DNA of 64,000 bases, taken from JAKAAZ01 sp963817855. GTDB taxonomy: Bacteria > Acidobacteriota > Terriglobia > Terriglobales > Acidobacteriaceae. Shown one piece after another: positions 7,904-15,760 of the stretch. The stretch covers positions 620,001 through 684,000 of the forward strand of contig CAWFQA010000001.1 of assembly GCA_963817855.1 (NCBI GenBank), written 5' to 3'. Each line of letters begins with the position of its first letter. Within the stretch, counting starts at the first letter, position 1. The notes under the pieces were generated by a model. It ran no database searches and was not told the origin of the DNA. It saw only the letters and a program-made list of their open reading frames with translations. Position numbers and translations under genes: made by a program.

Positions 7904-8671
7904 TCAGCGAAACAGATGGTTTCTGCCGAAGATATAGGTAACTTTCCAAAGCGCCGAATCGACGCCTGGGTTCGCTGTCCCGAGGTCGCCGTTCGACAGG
8001 TGATGAAAACGGACTTCCGCCTGAATCGATTGGCTCGGGGTTCGATACCACTGCAGTCCCGCTCCAAGTTCAAATGTGAAGTTGAAAGAAGAACTATTGG
8101 GAACGGGGATGTCGCGAGTCGCGATCAGAAATCCTCCATTGCCCATGAACTCCGGCTGAATTCGCCGATGCGTAAAACCGTTCAACTTGAAGCCGACAGG
8201 ACTGGCGCCGCCTGTATATGTCCAGCGCCGTGAATAGTTCGCGGTAAACGAGTCGATTTGGGGGTTTCCATCGGGCCGACTCACGCCAAAGACAATTGGA
8301 TTGATCGGATTGACCACAACCCACGGCGGAACAAACCGAATGGTCCCGAGCTGCGCATTGGCAATGCTGACCAGCATCGGATCGCTCTCCATCAACACTG
8401 GCCGGACTTCAACAAGATAGGCCAATTCAACGGAATGACGATTGATCAGTCGCCAAGCGAGAGAACCTCCGACTCCAACGAGTTTTCTTTGTCGTGCATA
8501 GCCCATCACCATGTGGGAAGAGGTAGGAGAATACTCCCCAAACACGCCAAAATCGTATGTATGGCTCCAAGTTGTTCGAGGAGATTGCGCCAAGGTAACG
8601 CCGCCCATCCAGGGCAACATGAATAAAACGAGTGAAAAGATAATCCAAGGCCCAACAGTCCCATTCTTCAT
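7904..8671 (-). CDS. PagL-like outer-membrane lipid A deacylase homologue
   Basis: The 255-residue protein has a signal peptide ending near GGVTLAQS and a predicted outer-membrane barrel of alternating strands ending in YIFGRNHLFR. The C-terminal stretch FHHLSNGDLGTANPGVDSAL matches the PagL/acyloxyacyl hydrolase motif. In Pseudomonas PagL, as I recall, the triad is His126, Ser128 and Glu140. Here His and Ser are present, but the residue 14 positions after His is Asp, not Glu. A lipid A 3-O-deacylase role is possible but activity is uncertain. The lipid A genes fabZ-lpxA-lpxI lie elsewhere in the window. Confidence 0.65.
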   Translation of the reverse strand: MKNGTVGPWIIFSLVLFMLPWMGGVTLAQSPRTTWSHTYDFGVFGEYSPTSSHMVMGYARQRKLVGVGGSLAWRLINRHSVELAYLVEVRPVLMESDPMLVSIANAQLGTIRFVPPWVVVNPINPIVFGVSRPDGNPQIDSFTANYSRRWTYTGGASPVGFKLNGFTHRRIQPEFMGNGGFLIATRDIPVPNSSSFNFTFELGAGLQWYRTPSQSIQAEVRFHHLSNGDLGTANPGVDSALWKVTYIFGRNHLFR

Positions 8672-8769
8672 AAAGATCTAGAGCACCAGCCTAGCACGCC
8701 ATAAATGAGACACAGATTGGTGTCGTAACGGTTTCCGCGCTTGATCCACTTCTGCGATACTCAAAGGGC

Positions 8770-9474
8770 ATGTACAAAAGAGTTCTTCTCAAGCTTTCTG
8801 GCGAGGCATTGGCGGCAGACCGCGGCTTCGGGGTCGACGTTGCGCGGGTATACGAAATTGCGGCGGAGATTGCCGACGTGCATTCGATGGGCGTGGAACT
8901 GGCGATTGTGGTTGGCGGCGGCAATTTTTTTCGCGGCGTGGCGGAGCAGGCGCAGGACATGGATCGCGTTTCGGCGGATCATATGGGCATGTTGGCCACT
9001 ATTATTAACGCGCTGGCGGTGCAGGATGCGCTGGAGAAGCAGAATGTTTTTTGCAGAGTGATGAGCGCCATTGAGATGAACCAGGTGTCCGAGCCGTATA
9101 TCCGTCGCCGGGCGATTCGGCATCTAGAAAAAGGAAGAGTGGTTATTTTCGCCGCAGGTACGGGAAATCCATATTTTTCGACCGATACCGCCGCCTCACT
9201 GCGGGCCATGGAGATCAAGGCCGACGTGTTGTTGAAGGCGACGAAGGTGGATGGCATTTACAGTGCCGACCCGGTGCTGCACAAAGACGCGGTGAAGTTT
9301 GAAGAAATCAGCTACATGGACATTCTGCAGCGCAATCTGCGGGTGATGGACATGACGGCTGTGAGCCTCTGCAAAGATAACGATCTGCCGATGATCATTT
9401 TCAGCATGAACCAACCGGGCAACATTCGGCGAGCAATCGCTGGCGAAAAAGTTGGCTCGCTGGTCACAACGTAG
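8770..9474 (+). CDS. pyrH: UMP kinase
   Basis: The 234-residue protein has the bacterial amino-acid-kinase fold signatures: LLKLSGEALA at the start, VVGGGNFFRG for the nucleotide/phosphate loop, GTGNPYFSTDTAASLRA, and KATKVDGIYSADP. It phosphorylates UMP to UDP in the cytoplasm and is normally hexameric with GTP/UTP control. The length is typical. In many bacteria it follows tsf directly; here two minus-strand genes intervene. An acyltransferase gene starts 5 bases after its stop, so the two are translationally close. Confidence 0.97.
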   Translation: MYKRVLLKLSGEALAADRGFGVDVARVYEIAAEIADVHSMGVELAIVVGGGNFFRGVAEQAQDMDRVSADHMGMLATIINALAVQDALEKQNVFCRVMSAIEMNQVSEPYIRRRAIRHLEKGRVVIFAAGTGNPYFSTDTAASLRAMEIKADVLLKATKVDGIYSADPVLHKDAVKFEEISYMDILQRNLRVMDMTAVSLCKDNDLPMIIFSMNQPGNIRRAIAGEKVGSLVTT

Positions 9475-9479
9475 GCAAA

Positions 9480-10667
9480 ATGGCAGTCGCTATTCCAATA
9501 CCCCGCCGGCCTGTAATGCCCGCATTGACGGGTCTTCGCGCCTTTACTGCGACCAACATCGTGTTTTTTCATTTCTGGAACCCGGCCTGGTTCGGCCCGC
9601 TGGCTCCAATGATGGATAACGGCTATGTGGGTGTGAATTTCTTTTTTCTGTTGTCGGGATTCATTCTTGCCTACAACTATTCCGACCGCTCGGATGCCGG
9701 CCAGTTCGACCGCAAGCAATTCTGGCAGACACGGTTTTCGCGGTTGTATCCGGTGTATGTGGTGGGACTGTTGATTTCCATTCCGATTCTGGAACTGGAA
9801 TGGAAATATCGCACGCATGCGCAGTTTTTTCAGGGGTTGGGGCTGACGGCGATCATGCAGCAGGGCTGGAGCCCGAAGTTGTGCACGTTCTGGAATACGC
9901 CGGCGTGGACGCTGTCGTGCGAGACGGTGTTCTATTTTCTGTTTCCGATGCTGGTCACGATCCCATGGCCGAAGCAAGCGCGCAAGCTGTTGCTGATCCT
10001 GGCCGGATGCTGGCTGGCGTCGCTGGTAATTCCGTTCATCTACATGTGGATACGGCCGGATGGGCTGGGGCCAATCACTCGCATGTCCAACACCTACTGG
10101 TTGCGAGCGGTGAAGATGACGCCGCTGCCGCATCTGCCGACATTTATCGCCGGTATTGTGCTCTCCAGACTGAATGACCGGATGCGGTTGGCGAATCGCA
10201 CTCGCTACTGGCTGGCGATTATAGGGTTGGGCACTGTGTGCACGGTGTTGATGCAGGGACAGAAGATGCCGTTTCTGCTGATGCACGACGGGCTGATCAC
10301 GCCGTTGTTCGCCATTACAATTCTGGGCCTGACGGGGCATCATCCAATCACGCGGGTCCTGCGCTTTCCACTGTTCGTCGCGGTGGGCGAGGCTAGCTAT
10401 TGCCTGTACATTCTTCACTTCAATCTGTGGCGCTGGTTCCACGAGAGCGGCATGCTGGTGCGGTTGCATATTGCGCGCTTCGATCCCTGGATCTCCTACT
10501 TCATGCTGGAGGTTGCCGCGCTGCTGGTCTATCGGTTCCTGGAGCGGCCGACGCGCAACTGGCTGCACCAGGTGCTGCCGGCGCTGAAGCAAACGCGGGG
10601 ACAATTTCCGCCGGCGCGGGTTTCCGGCACGCAAGCTATCGCGGCGGAGCGGGCTTCCGAAGGCTGA
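9480..10667 (+). CDS. Acyltransferase family 3 membrane protein
   Basis: The 395-residue integral membrane protein has the family pattern: PALTGLRAFTATNIVFFHFW near residue 20 with the conserved His, then VNFFFLLSGFILAYNY, an Arg-rich cytoplasmic turn RFSRLYPVYVVGL, and about ten membrane segments ending at YRFLERPTRNWL. Such enzymes O-acylate sugars of cell-surface polysaccharides or lipids using a cytoplasmic acyl donor. The acceptor cannot be inferred. It lies 5 bases after pyrH. The last 32 bases overlap the 3' end of the converging vapC. Confidence 0.88.
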   Translation: MAVAIPIPRRPVMPALTGLRAFTATNIVFFHFWNPAWFGPLAPMMDNGYVGVNFFFLLSGFILAYNYSDRSDAGQFDRKQFWQTRFSRLYPVYVVGLLISIPILELEWKYRTHAQFFQGLGLTAIMQQGWSPKLCTFWNTPAWTLSCETVFYFLFPMLVTIPWPKQARKLLLILAGCWLASLVIPFIYMWIRPDGLGPITRMSNTYWLRAVKMTPLPHLPTFIAGIVLSRLNDRMRLANRTRYWLAIIGLGTVCTVLMQGQKMPFLLMHDGLITPLFAITILGLTGHHPITRVLRFPLFVAVGEASYCLYILHFNLWRWFHESGMLVRLHIARFDPWISYFMLEVAALLVYRFLERPTRNWLHQVLPALKQTRGQFPPARVSGTQAIAAERASEG

Positions 10668-11088
10668 GCGGACGGCGAACCTTGCTGCCGCGGAATGGGT
10701 TGCGGATGGTGACTGAGCCAATGGTTTGGTCATGTTGCATGTCTTCAGAGTAAAGTGTGGTGCAGCCGGTTTCGATGGCCGCCGCCACGATCAGCGAATC
10801 ATAGATATGGAATCCGTAGCGCTGGGCGATTTGAAGCGCGGCATCATGAGTCTCGATCGTGAGTGCAACGGGCGCGGCACACAAGACCCGGACGGCGGCC
10901 AAAGCCTCGACGACTTCTTCCCAGGGCATTCGAAGTTTGCGCCGCGCTACAGCAACGAACTCGTTCAAAACCTGTATGCTGACGGTCCCGCCATTCGCCA
11001 GCAAGTCTTCCGCAGTCGACGCTCGAGGATCGTCACTCGCGACGGCATAGATCAGCACGGTGGTATCGAAGAAAAACTCACCGCTCAT
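10636..11088 (-). CDS. VapC-like PIN-domain toxin
   Basis: The 150-residue protein has the PIN ribonuclease pattern of acidic residues: FFDTTVLIYA (first Asp), QVLNEFVAV (Glu), IYDSLIVAAA (Asp) and LYSEDMQHD near the C-terminus. VapC toxins cleave RNA and are neutralised by the partner antitoxin. Its start overlaps the antitoxin gene by 11 bases, the usual coupling. The C-terminal tail FRGSKVRRPLSLRKPAPPR runs into the 3' end of the converging acyltransferase gene and may be a recent extension. Confidence 0.88.
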   Translation of the reverse strand: MSGEFFFDTTVLIYAVASDDPRASTAEDLLANGGTVSIQVLNEFVAVARRKLRMPWEEVVEALAAVRVLCAAPVALTIETHDAALQIAQRYGFHIYDSLIVAAAIETGCTTLYSEDMQHDQTIGSVTIRNPFRGSKVRRPLSLRKPAPPR

Positions 11089-11308
11089 TGGCCATTTTCC
11101 GGTCGAATGTAAATCCTGAAGGCAGCGGTTTCCGCAATTTTCGCAAGCGATCGAGCGCGCGTTTACGGCTGCTGTCGCGGCTCACATGAAACTGGCGTTC
11201 GCTTTCGATGCGAATTTCGACTTGGTCCCCTTCTTTCAGGTCCAGGGCCTCCACCACCACTGCGGGTAGACGCACCGCCAGACTATTTCCCCACTTGGAC
11301 ACCTGCAT
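11078..11308 (-). CDS. AbrB/MazE-type antitoxin of the VapBC pair
   Basis: The 76-residue protein starts MQVSKWGNSLAVRLPAVVVE, the SpoVT/AbrB swapped-hairpin DNA-binding motif, followed by LKEGDQVEIRI and a basic C-terminal arm likely to wrap the toxin. GGAGGTAGG lies just upstream of ATG 11308. It overlaps the toxin gene by 11 bases. It probably represses the operon through the inverted repeat at 11323-11346. Confidence 0.88.
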   Translation of the reverse strand: MQVSKWGNSLAVRLPAVVVEALDLKEGDQVEIRIESERQFHVSRDSSRKRALDRLRKLRKPLPSGFTFDRKMANER

Positions 11309-11322
11309 AGGACCTACCTCCA

Positions 11323-11346
11323 GATATACATTGCATATAGTATATC
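11323..11346. promoter_or_regulatory. Operator of the toxin-antitoxin operon
   Basis: GATATAC (11323-11329) and GTATATC (11340-11346) form a perfect 7-bp inverted repeat with a 10-base spacer, 14 bases before the antitoxin start. Read on the minus strand, the distal arm supplies a -10-like TATACT. Autorepression by the antitoxin is the likely use. Confidence 0.6.
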
Positions 11347-11434
11347 CAAACTCTCGAGGCGAACTAAACCCATCAGCGGGTCTCCGAAGAATACGACATA
11401 AATATAGTTAGCTCTCATCCATCGATCCGTAGAA

Positions 11435-13693
11435 TCACGATGCCTCATCTTCTTTCGTTGGGCGGAGCGGGCGGCGGGCGAAATGGTAGAGCGAGCCGGC
11501 CAGCAGCGCGAACATCAGCACCGAAACCCAGTCATGATAGAGAGGATTTTTCGGCGACATCTTCAGGATGTCGAAGCGGCCTGTTGCCGACTCATACAGC
11601 TTGAGGGCGACGCCGAGCAGGCCGACAATGCCGCCGGCCGCAATCAATCCGCTTGCGTAAAGAGAGCCGGGACTGATCTCGCCGTCGAGCGCACCTGGAG
11701 AAGCACCATCCGATGCGATCGCGCGATCGATCATCCAGCGCACCACACCACCGCAGAAGATGGCGAGAGTTGTGCCGATCGACAGATACGCGCCGACGGC
11801 AAAGGAAAGCGAGCGGACACCGAGCAGCTCGACCGCGATGACAAGAAAAACGCCCAGCCAAATCAGACCCCAGGGAAGCTGGCGGGTGAGAATGCCGTTG
11901 ATGACGGTGGCCATCAGGCGGGCCTGCGGGGCGGCGGCACGCTCACTGCCGATACCTTCAATCCACTGGACTTCAATGCGACCCGTCGCGGGATTGAAAA
12001 GATACTTTCCGTCGGCGAGTTTGTGTGAACCCAGCGCGTTGAGCAGGACATAGTTGCTTCCGTGGTCAATCTGCTCTTTTCCGTTGGCGAGCTTGACGCG
12101 AAATTCGCGGCGGGAAAAATGTTCCTGCTGCACGGTGACTCCATCGGCAGGCTGAGCAAGATTGTAGGGGACATTGGTCGGGCGAAATTCCTCCAGGCCC
12201 TTGTTCATGGCCGTCAACGTAATGCCAATCGATACGGTGGAGATGCAGACGCCGATGAGCAACGCGAGCTGCTGTTTCCACGGAGTCGCGCCGATCAAGA
12301 AGCCGGTTTTCAGATCCTGTGAAGTGTCGCCAGCGTTGGCCGATGCAATGCACACCACACCGCCGATGGTGATGGCAAGCGCCCCGAAGGCGGGGGCTGT
12401 CCAGCCTTTCACGAGAAAAATTGCAGAGGTGGCCATCAGGGTCGCGATGGTCATGCCGGAAATAGGATTGGCGGAGCTGCCGATCAGGCCGACGATGCGC
12501 GAGGAAACCGTGACAAATAGAAACCCAAACACGACGACCAGCAGCGATGCTGCCAGGTTGGCAAGCAGGCTGGTTTGCGCGCCGGGGACGGGCTTGAAGG
12601 TGAGGAACAGGAACATCAACATGACCAACAGGACGGAGCCACCGACGACGATGGACATTGGGAAGTCGCGGTCGGTACGTTTTTCCGCAGCGGCGGCGGC
12701 GCGCGATTTGCCGATGCTGGCAATGCCTTCGCGGAACGCGCCCCAGATGGTGGGGACCGTACGCAGCAGCGTGAGAATGCCGGCGGCGGCCACTGCGCCT
12801 GCTCCCATGGGACGAACGTACGCCGCCCACAGATCGCTGGGCGACATTTGCGAAATCGGCTGGGTGCCGGGATAGATGGGGCCGGTGAAATGCGCGCCGA
12901 AGAAGTGAATCGCAGGCATCAGCACCAGCCAGGAAAACACGCCGCCGGCAAAAATGGTTCCGGCAACGCGCGGGCCGATGATGTAGCCGACGCCGAGATA
13001 CTCCGGTGTGGCATCGGCGCGGATGGCAGAGCCGGGGAGCCATTTGGGCTCGTAATTCGGCGTGCCGGGCCAGGCGCTGAACAGGTTGCCGTTTTGAAAC
13101 AGGGTGTAGACGGCGCCCAGCCCGAGACCCCAGAAAACGCGGCTGGCAAAGGAGCCGCCATGTTCGCCGGCAAGCAGAACGTCGGCGCAGGCTGTGCCTT
13201 CGGGGTAGGTAAGGTTGCCGTGTTCCTTCACGATGAGTTCTCGTCGCAGTGGAATCATAAAGAAGACGCCGAGCCACCCACCGAGCAGGGCGAGAAAAAA
13301 GATTCGGGAGTATTCGAGATCGAAGCCGAGAAAAATGAGCGCGGGCAGAGTAAAGATGACACCGGCGGCAATGGACTGGCCGGCGTTGCCGGTGGTCTGG
13401 ACAATATTGTTTTCCAGGATTGAGGCGCGGCCGAGGGCACGCAGCACGCTAATGGATAACACTGCAATCGGAATGGAGGCGGCAACGGTGAGCCCGGCAC
13501 GAAGGCCGACATACACAGTGACGGCGCCGAAGAGAATGCCGAAGATGCAACCGAGAATAATGGCGCGGAAGGTAAATTCCGGGCGGGAATCCTCCGGCTT
13601 TACATACGACTGAAATTCAGTGGAAGATGTAGCGTGGCCGGCCGAGGGGTGCGAAGCAGCGGGTGGGTTGGACGGTCGAACAGTGCTGGCCAA
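11435..13693 (-). CDS. OPT-family oligopeptide/metal-complex transporter
   Basis: The 752-residue protein has about 14-16 hydrophobic segments and the OPT pattern: EFTFRAIILGCIFGILFGAV after a 40-residue hydrophilic N-terminus, ENNIVQTTGNAGQSIAAG, and PEGTACADVLLAGEHGG. OPT members import oligopeptides or metal-ligand complexes by proton symport across the inner membrane. The start is TTG 13693, because GGAGG sits 7 bases upstream; ATG 13714 would overlap that site. It is divergent from comF, with a 348-base gap. The substrate is not evident; no metallophore genes are adjacent. Confidence 0.92.
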   Translation of the reverse strand: MASTVRPSNPPAASHPSAGHATSSTEFQSYVKPEDSRPEFTFRAIILGCIFGILFGAVTVYVGLRAGLTVAASIPIAVLSISVLRALGRASILENNIVQTTGNAGQSIAAGVIFTLPALIFLGFDLEYSRIFFLALLGGWLGVFFMIPLRRELIVKEHGNLTYPEGTACADVLLAGEHGGSFASRVFWGLGLGAVYTLFQNGNLFSAWPGTPNYEPKWLPGSAIRADATPEYLGVGYIIGPRVAGTIFAGGVFSWLVLMPAIHFFGAHFTGPIYPGTQPISQMSPSDLWAAYVRPMGAGAVAAAGILTLLRTVPTIWGAFREGIASIGKSRAAAAAEKRTDRDFPMSIVVGGSVLLVMLMFLFLTFKPVPGAQTSLLANLAASLLVVVFGFLFVTVSSRIVGLIGSSANPISGMTIATLMATSAIFLVKGWTAPAFGALAITIGGVVCIASANAGDTSQDLKTGFLIGATPWKQQLALLIGVCISTVSIGITLTAMNKGLEEFRPTNVPYNLAQPADGVTVQQEHFSRREFRVKLANGKEQIDHGSNYVLLNALGSHKLADGKYLFNPATGRIEVQWIEGIGSERAAAPQARLMATVINGILTRQLPWGLIWLGVFLVIAVELLGVRSLSFAVGAYLSIGTTLAIFCGGVVRWMIDRAIASDGASPGALDGEISPGSLYASGLIAAGGIVGLLGVALKLYESATGRFDILKMSPKNPLYHDWVSVLMFALLAGSLYHFARRPLRPTKEDEAS

Positions 13694-13780
13694 CGTTAAA
13701 CCTCCGTGAAACAAATTCCAGCAAACCGTTGAGTGTAGAGCATTCGCTACGCTTCACGATAGATGATCTTTTTGTTTACT

Positions 13781-13815
13781 CCCACTCAAGCCAAAAGGGC
13801 TTGAATGGGGCACCC
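13781..13815. repeat. Hairpin repeat with CCCAC...AATGGGGCACCC flanks
   Basis: TCAAGCC (13786-13792) pairs with GGCTTGA (13798-13804) over a five-base loop, and outer CCCA pairs with TGGG. The flanks match the element at 19083-19121 while the inner stem sequence differs but still pairs. Confidence 0.7.
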
Positions 13816-13944
13816 CGAACCCCGGCCGGTTCGCATCGGATGAAAATTTCTGTCGCCGTAGGCTGTTCGTTTCGTGAATTCCGAATATACTGCACTCAGC
13901 CGGATCGAACGAGGCGTATGGCCGACACGCTCTGGCACTTGAAG

Positions 13945-13961
13945 CGTTCCTGACAGGAACG
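13945..13961. promoter_or_regulatory. Perfect 8-1-8 palindrome upstream of comF
   Basis: CGTTCCTG, A, CAGGAACG. The symmetry suits a protein-binding operator or a small hairpin in the comF leader. It lies 80 bases before the comF start. The binding protein is unknown. Confidence 0.4.
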
Positions 13962-14041
13962 GTTTATGGTTGGGAGGTGCGTCTTCCCTAGGCAGTCCCC
14001 GAGGTCTTTAGACCGAGCCAGCTACACTTCCGCCATCGGAG

Positions 14042-14958
14042 ATGGCCGCTTGGCGCGCGGTCGCGCGTGTCCTCCGAAGTCCCGTGGACGCTGTCAGTTG
14101 TGCGATTTTTCCCTCCCAATGCAGGCTCTGCAATCAACCTCTGCTGCATCTTTCCACCGCGCCGATCTGCGCCGTTTGCTGGGCCGATCTGCCGGAACAA
14201 ATCCCAGACAATTTATGTACCTTGTGCGGCGAGCGGCTGAGCGTCGGCGGTTTGCGCTTTGCGACGACGGCGGCCGAGTTTCCGACAATGAAAATCTTTG
14301 CCACTTGTGCGAGCGGGCACGGCCGGAGTTCCAGCTAGCGGTCGCGTATGGCGAGTATGAAGGCACACTGCGGGCGCTGATCCATCTGCTGAAATATGAG
14401 CACATCCCGACGATTGCTGAGCCGCTGGGTTCGCTGCTGGCGGGCACGATTGCGCGACGCCAGGATTTGCCGCCGGGCCTGACAGTCGTGGCGGTTCCGC
14501 TGCATGGGAGCAAGCAGCGCGAACGCGGATTCAATCAAACCATTTTGTTGGCGGAAGCGACGGTGCGAAGTCTGCGTTGGCAACGCCCGGATCTTGCATT
14601 GCTGCTGGCGTTCGATGCGATGGGACGCCAGCGCGCCACGGAAACCCAGGCTGGCCTGACCCCGCATCAAAGACGCCGCAATTTACGCGGCGCTTTTTTT
14701 GTTCGCCAGCCGGAGAAGGTGGCAGGGCATGCGATGCTGCTGCTGGATGATATTTACACCACCGGAGCGACAGCGCGGGAGTGCACGCGAACGCTGCTGG
14801 GTGCAGGCGCGCTTTCAGTCCATGTGGCGACGCTGGCGCGCTCGCAACGGGAGGGCGTGGCCTTTTGGGATGCAGTGGGAGCGGGGTCGCGGATGAACGT
14901 CGCGCCGTTGTCTGCGAACAGGTCAATGGCAGTTACAAGCTTCAGGAATCGGGATTAG
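14042..14958 (+). CDS. comF: ComF-family phosphoribosyltransferase-like protein, one frame break
   Basis: Family members carry an N-terminal zinc ribbon and a PRT domain and act in DNA uptake or double-strand DNA metabolism. The first part reads CRLCNQPLLHL...CTLCGERLSVGGLRF in one frame; from about 14290 the sequence NLCHLCERARPEFQLAVAYGEYEG and the PRT signature LLLDDIYTTGATA continue in the -1 frame. One base missing near GACAATG (14287-14293) would join them as PTNENLCHLC, giving about 305 residues. A sequencing deletion is likely. The start ATG 14042 is tentative since GGAG is directly adjacent. The HNH gene follows after 14 bases. Confidence 0.8.
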
Positions 14959-14972
14959 GGGGAGGAAATCAG

Positions 14973-15602
14973 ATGTCTACGGGAAGAGCCATGGTGCATG
15001 CCCGCAAACAGAAGCCTCAAGCGAAATGGCACACGGGTCACTCTGAACCCAAGCCGCAGGAGCGCTCGTCGACCTTAACGGCGTCGCCGATGCACACGCC
15101 GGTGCTGGTGCTGAATGCCTCCTACGAGCCAATCAATATTTGCGGGGCGCGACGCGCGCTGGTGCTGATCCTGAAGGGAGTGGCTCGCCCGGAAGAAGAA
15201 CACGCGACGCTGCTGCATGCGGCGCGGGTGCGTGTGCCGGTGCCGTCGGTGATTCGATTGCTGGAGTATCGCCGCATCCCGCACCAGACGCGGGCGCTAT
15301 CGCGAAAAAACATCCTGTTGCGCGACCGCAACACCTGCCAATACTGTGCGACCATTCTCCCGGCGAGCGAATTAACGCTTGACCACGTAGTGCCGCGCTC
15401 GCGCGGCGGACTTTCGACCTGGGAAAACCTGGTGGCGTGCTGCCACACCTGCAATCGCACCAAGGGCAACCAGATGATTCACGAGCTGGAAGGAATGCGG
15501 TTGATGCGCGAACCGCGGCCGTTTTCATTGCACACCAGCCGGCACATCATGCGCATGATCGGCAGCAGCGATCTTCGCTGGAGAAAATATTTGTATTATT
15601 GA
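14973..15602 (+). CDS. HNH endonuclease
   Basis: The 209-residue protein has an N-terminal domain (VLVLNASYEPINICGARRA) typical of bacterial HNH proteins of this type, and a C-terminal HNH module with zinc-binding cysteines: CQYCATIL, LTLDHVVPRSRGG (catalytic His) and CCHTCNRTKGN. GGAGG at 14961-14965, 7 bases before ATG 14973, fixes the start. These proteins are common chromosomal genes of unknown physiological substrate; restriction partners are absent here. Its position right after comF hints at a role in DNA handling, but that is inference. Confidence 0.9.
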   Translation: MSTGRAMVHARKQKPQAKWHTGHSEPKPQERSSTLTASPMHTPVLVLNASYEPINICGARRALVLILKGVARPEEEHATLLHAARVRVPVPSVIRLLEYRRIPHQTRALSRKNILLRDRNTCQYCATILPASELTLDHVVPRSRGGLSTWENLVACCHTCNRTKGNQMIHELEGMRLMREPRPFSLHTSRHIMRMIGSSDLRWRKYLYY

Positions 15603-15760
15603 ACGCGATTACGGGTGCGATTGAGCGGTTCGCTGTCGGCTTTTCCAGAAATGCCACCGCATTTTGGCCTTTTGGCCAGCTCGGCCACTTTCCCCGGTAC
15701 GCCTTATACTGACCTTCGAACGGCAAATCAGCTTGACCCGGTATTTGCCGTTCCTTTTCC

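Larger units (their letters stand above)
13694..14041. other. Divergent intergenic region OPT/comF
   Basis: No gene is supported. It holds a REP-like hairpin (13781-13815), a TATACT -10-like hexamer near 13890, a perfect palindrome at 13945-13961 and two small hairpins: GGGAGG/CTTCCC (13972-13988) and GGTCT-TT-AGACC (14003-14014). Several stems in a row just before comF suggest a structured leader, but no known RNA family is recognised. Confidence 0.5.

Noticed and set aside
9312..10733. A 473-codon minus-strand frame opposite pyrH and the acyltransferase
   Set aside because: Low-complexity Arg/Gln/His composition and no domain; the plus-strand genes are clear.
12066..13277. A 403-codon minus-strand frame overlapping the OPT gene
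   Set aside because: Same strand but another frame, with an Arg/His-rich composition; the OPT frame contains the conserved motifs.
13972..14040. tRNA-like look of the comF upstream segment on the minus strand
   Set aside because: It starts like an acceptor stem (GCGGAAG) and has a small hairpin, but there is no T-arm GTTCGA-type sequence and the arms do not pair as a cloverleaf.
14973..15602. HNH gene as part of a restriction or anti-phage system
   Set aside because: No methyltransferase, helicase or other defence gene is adjacent; neighbours are comF and a membrane protein.
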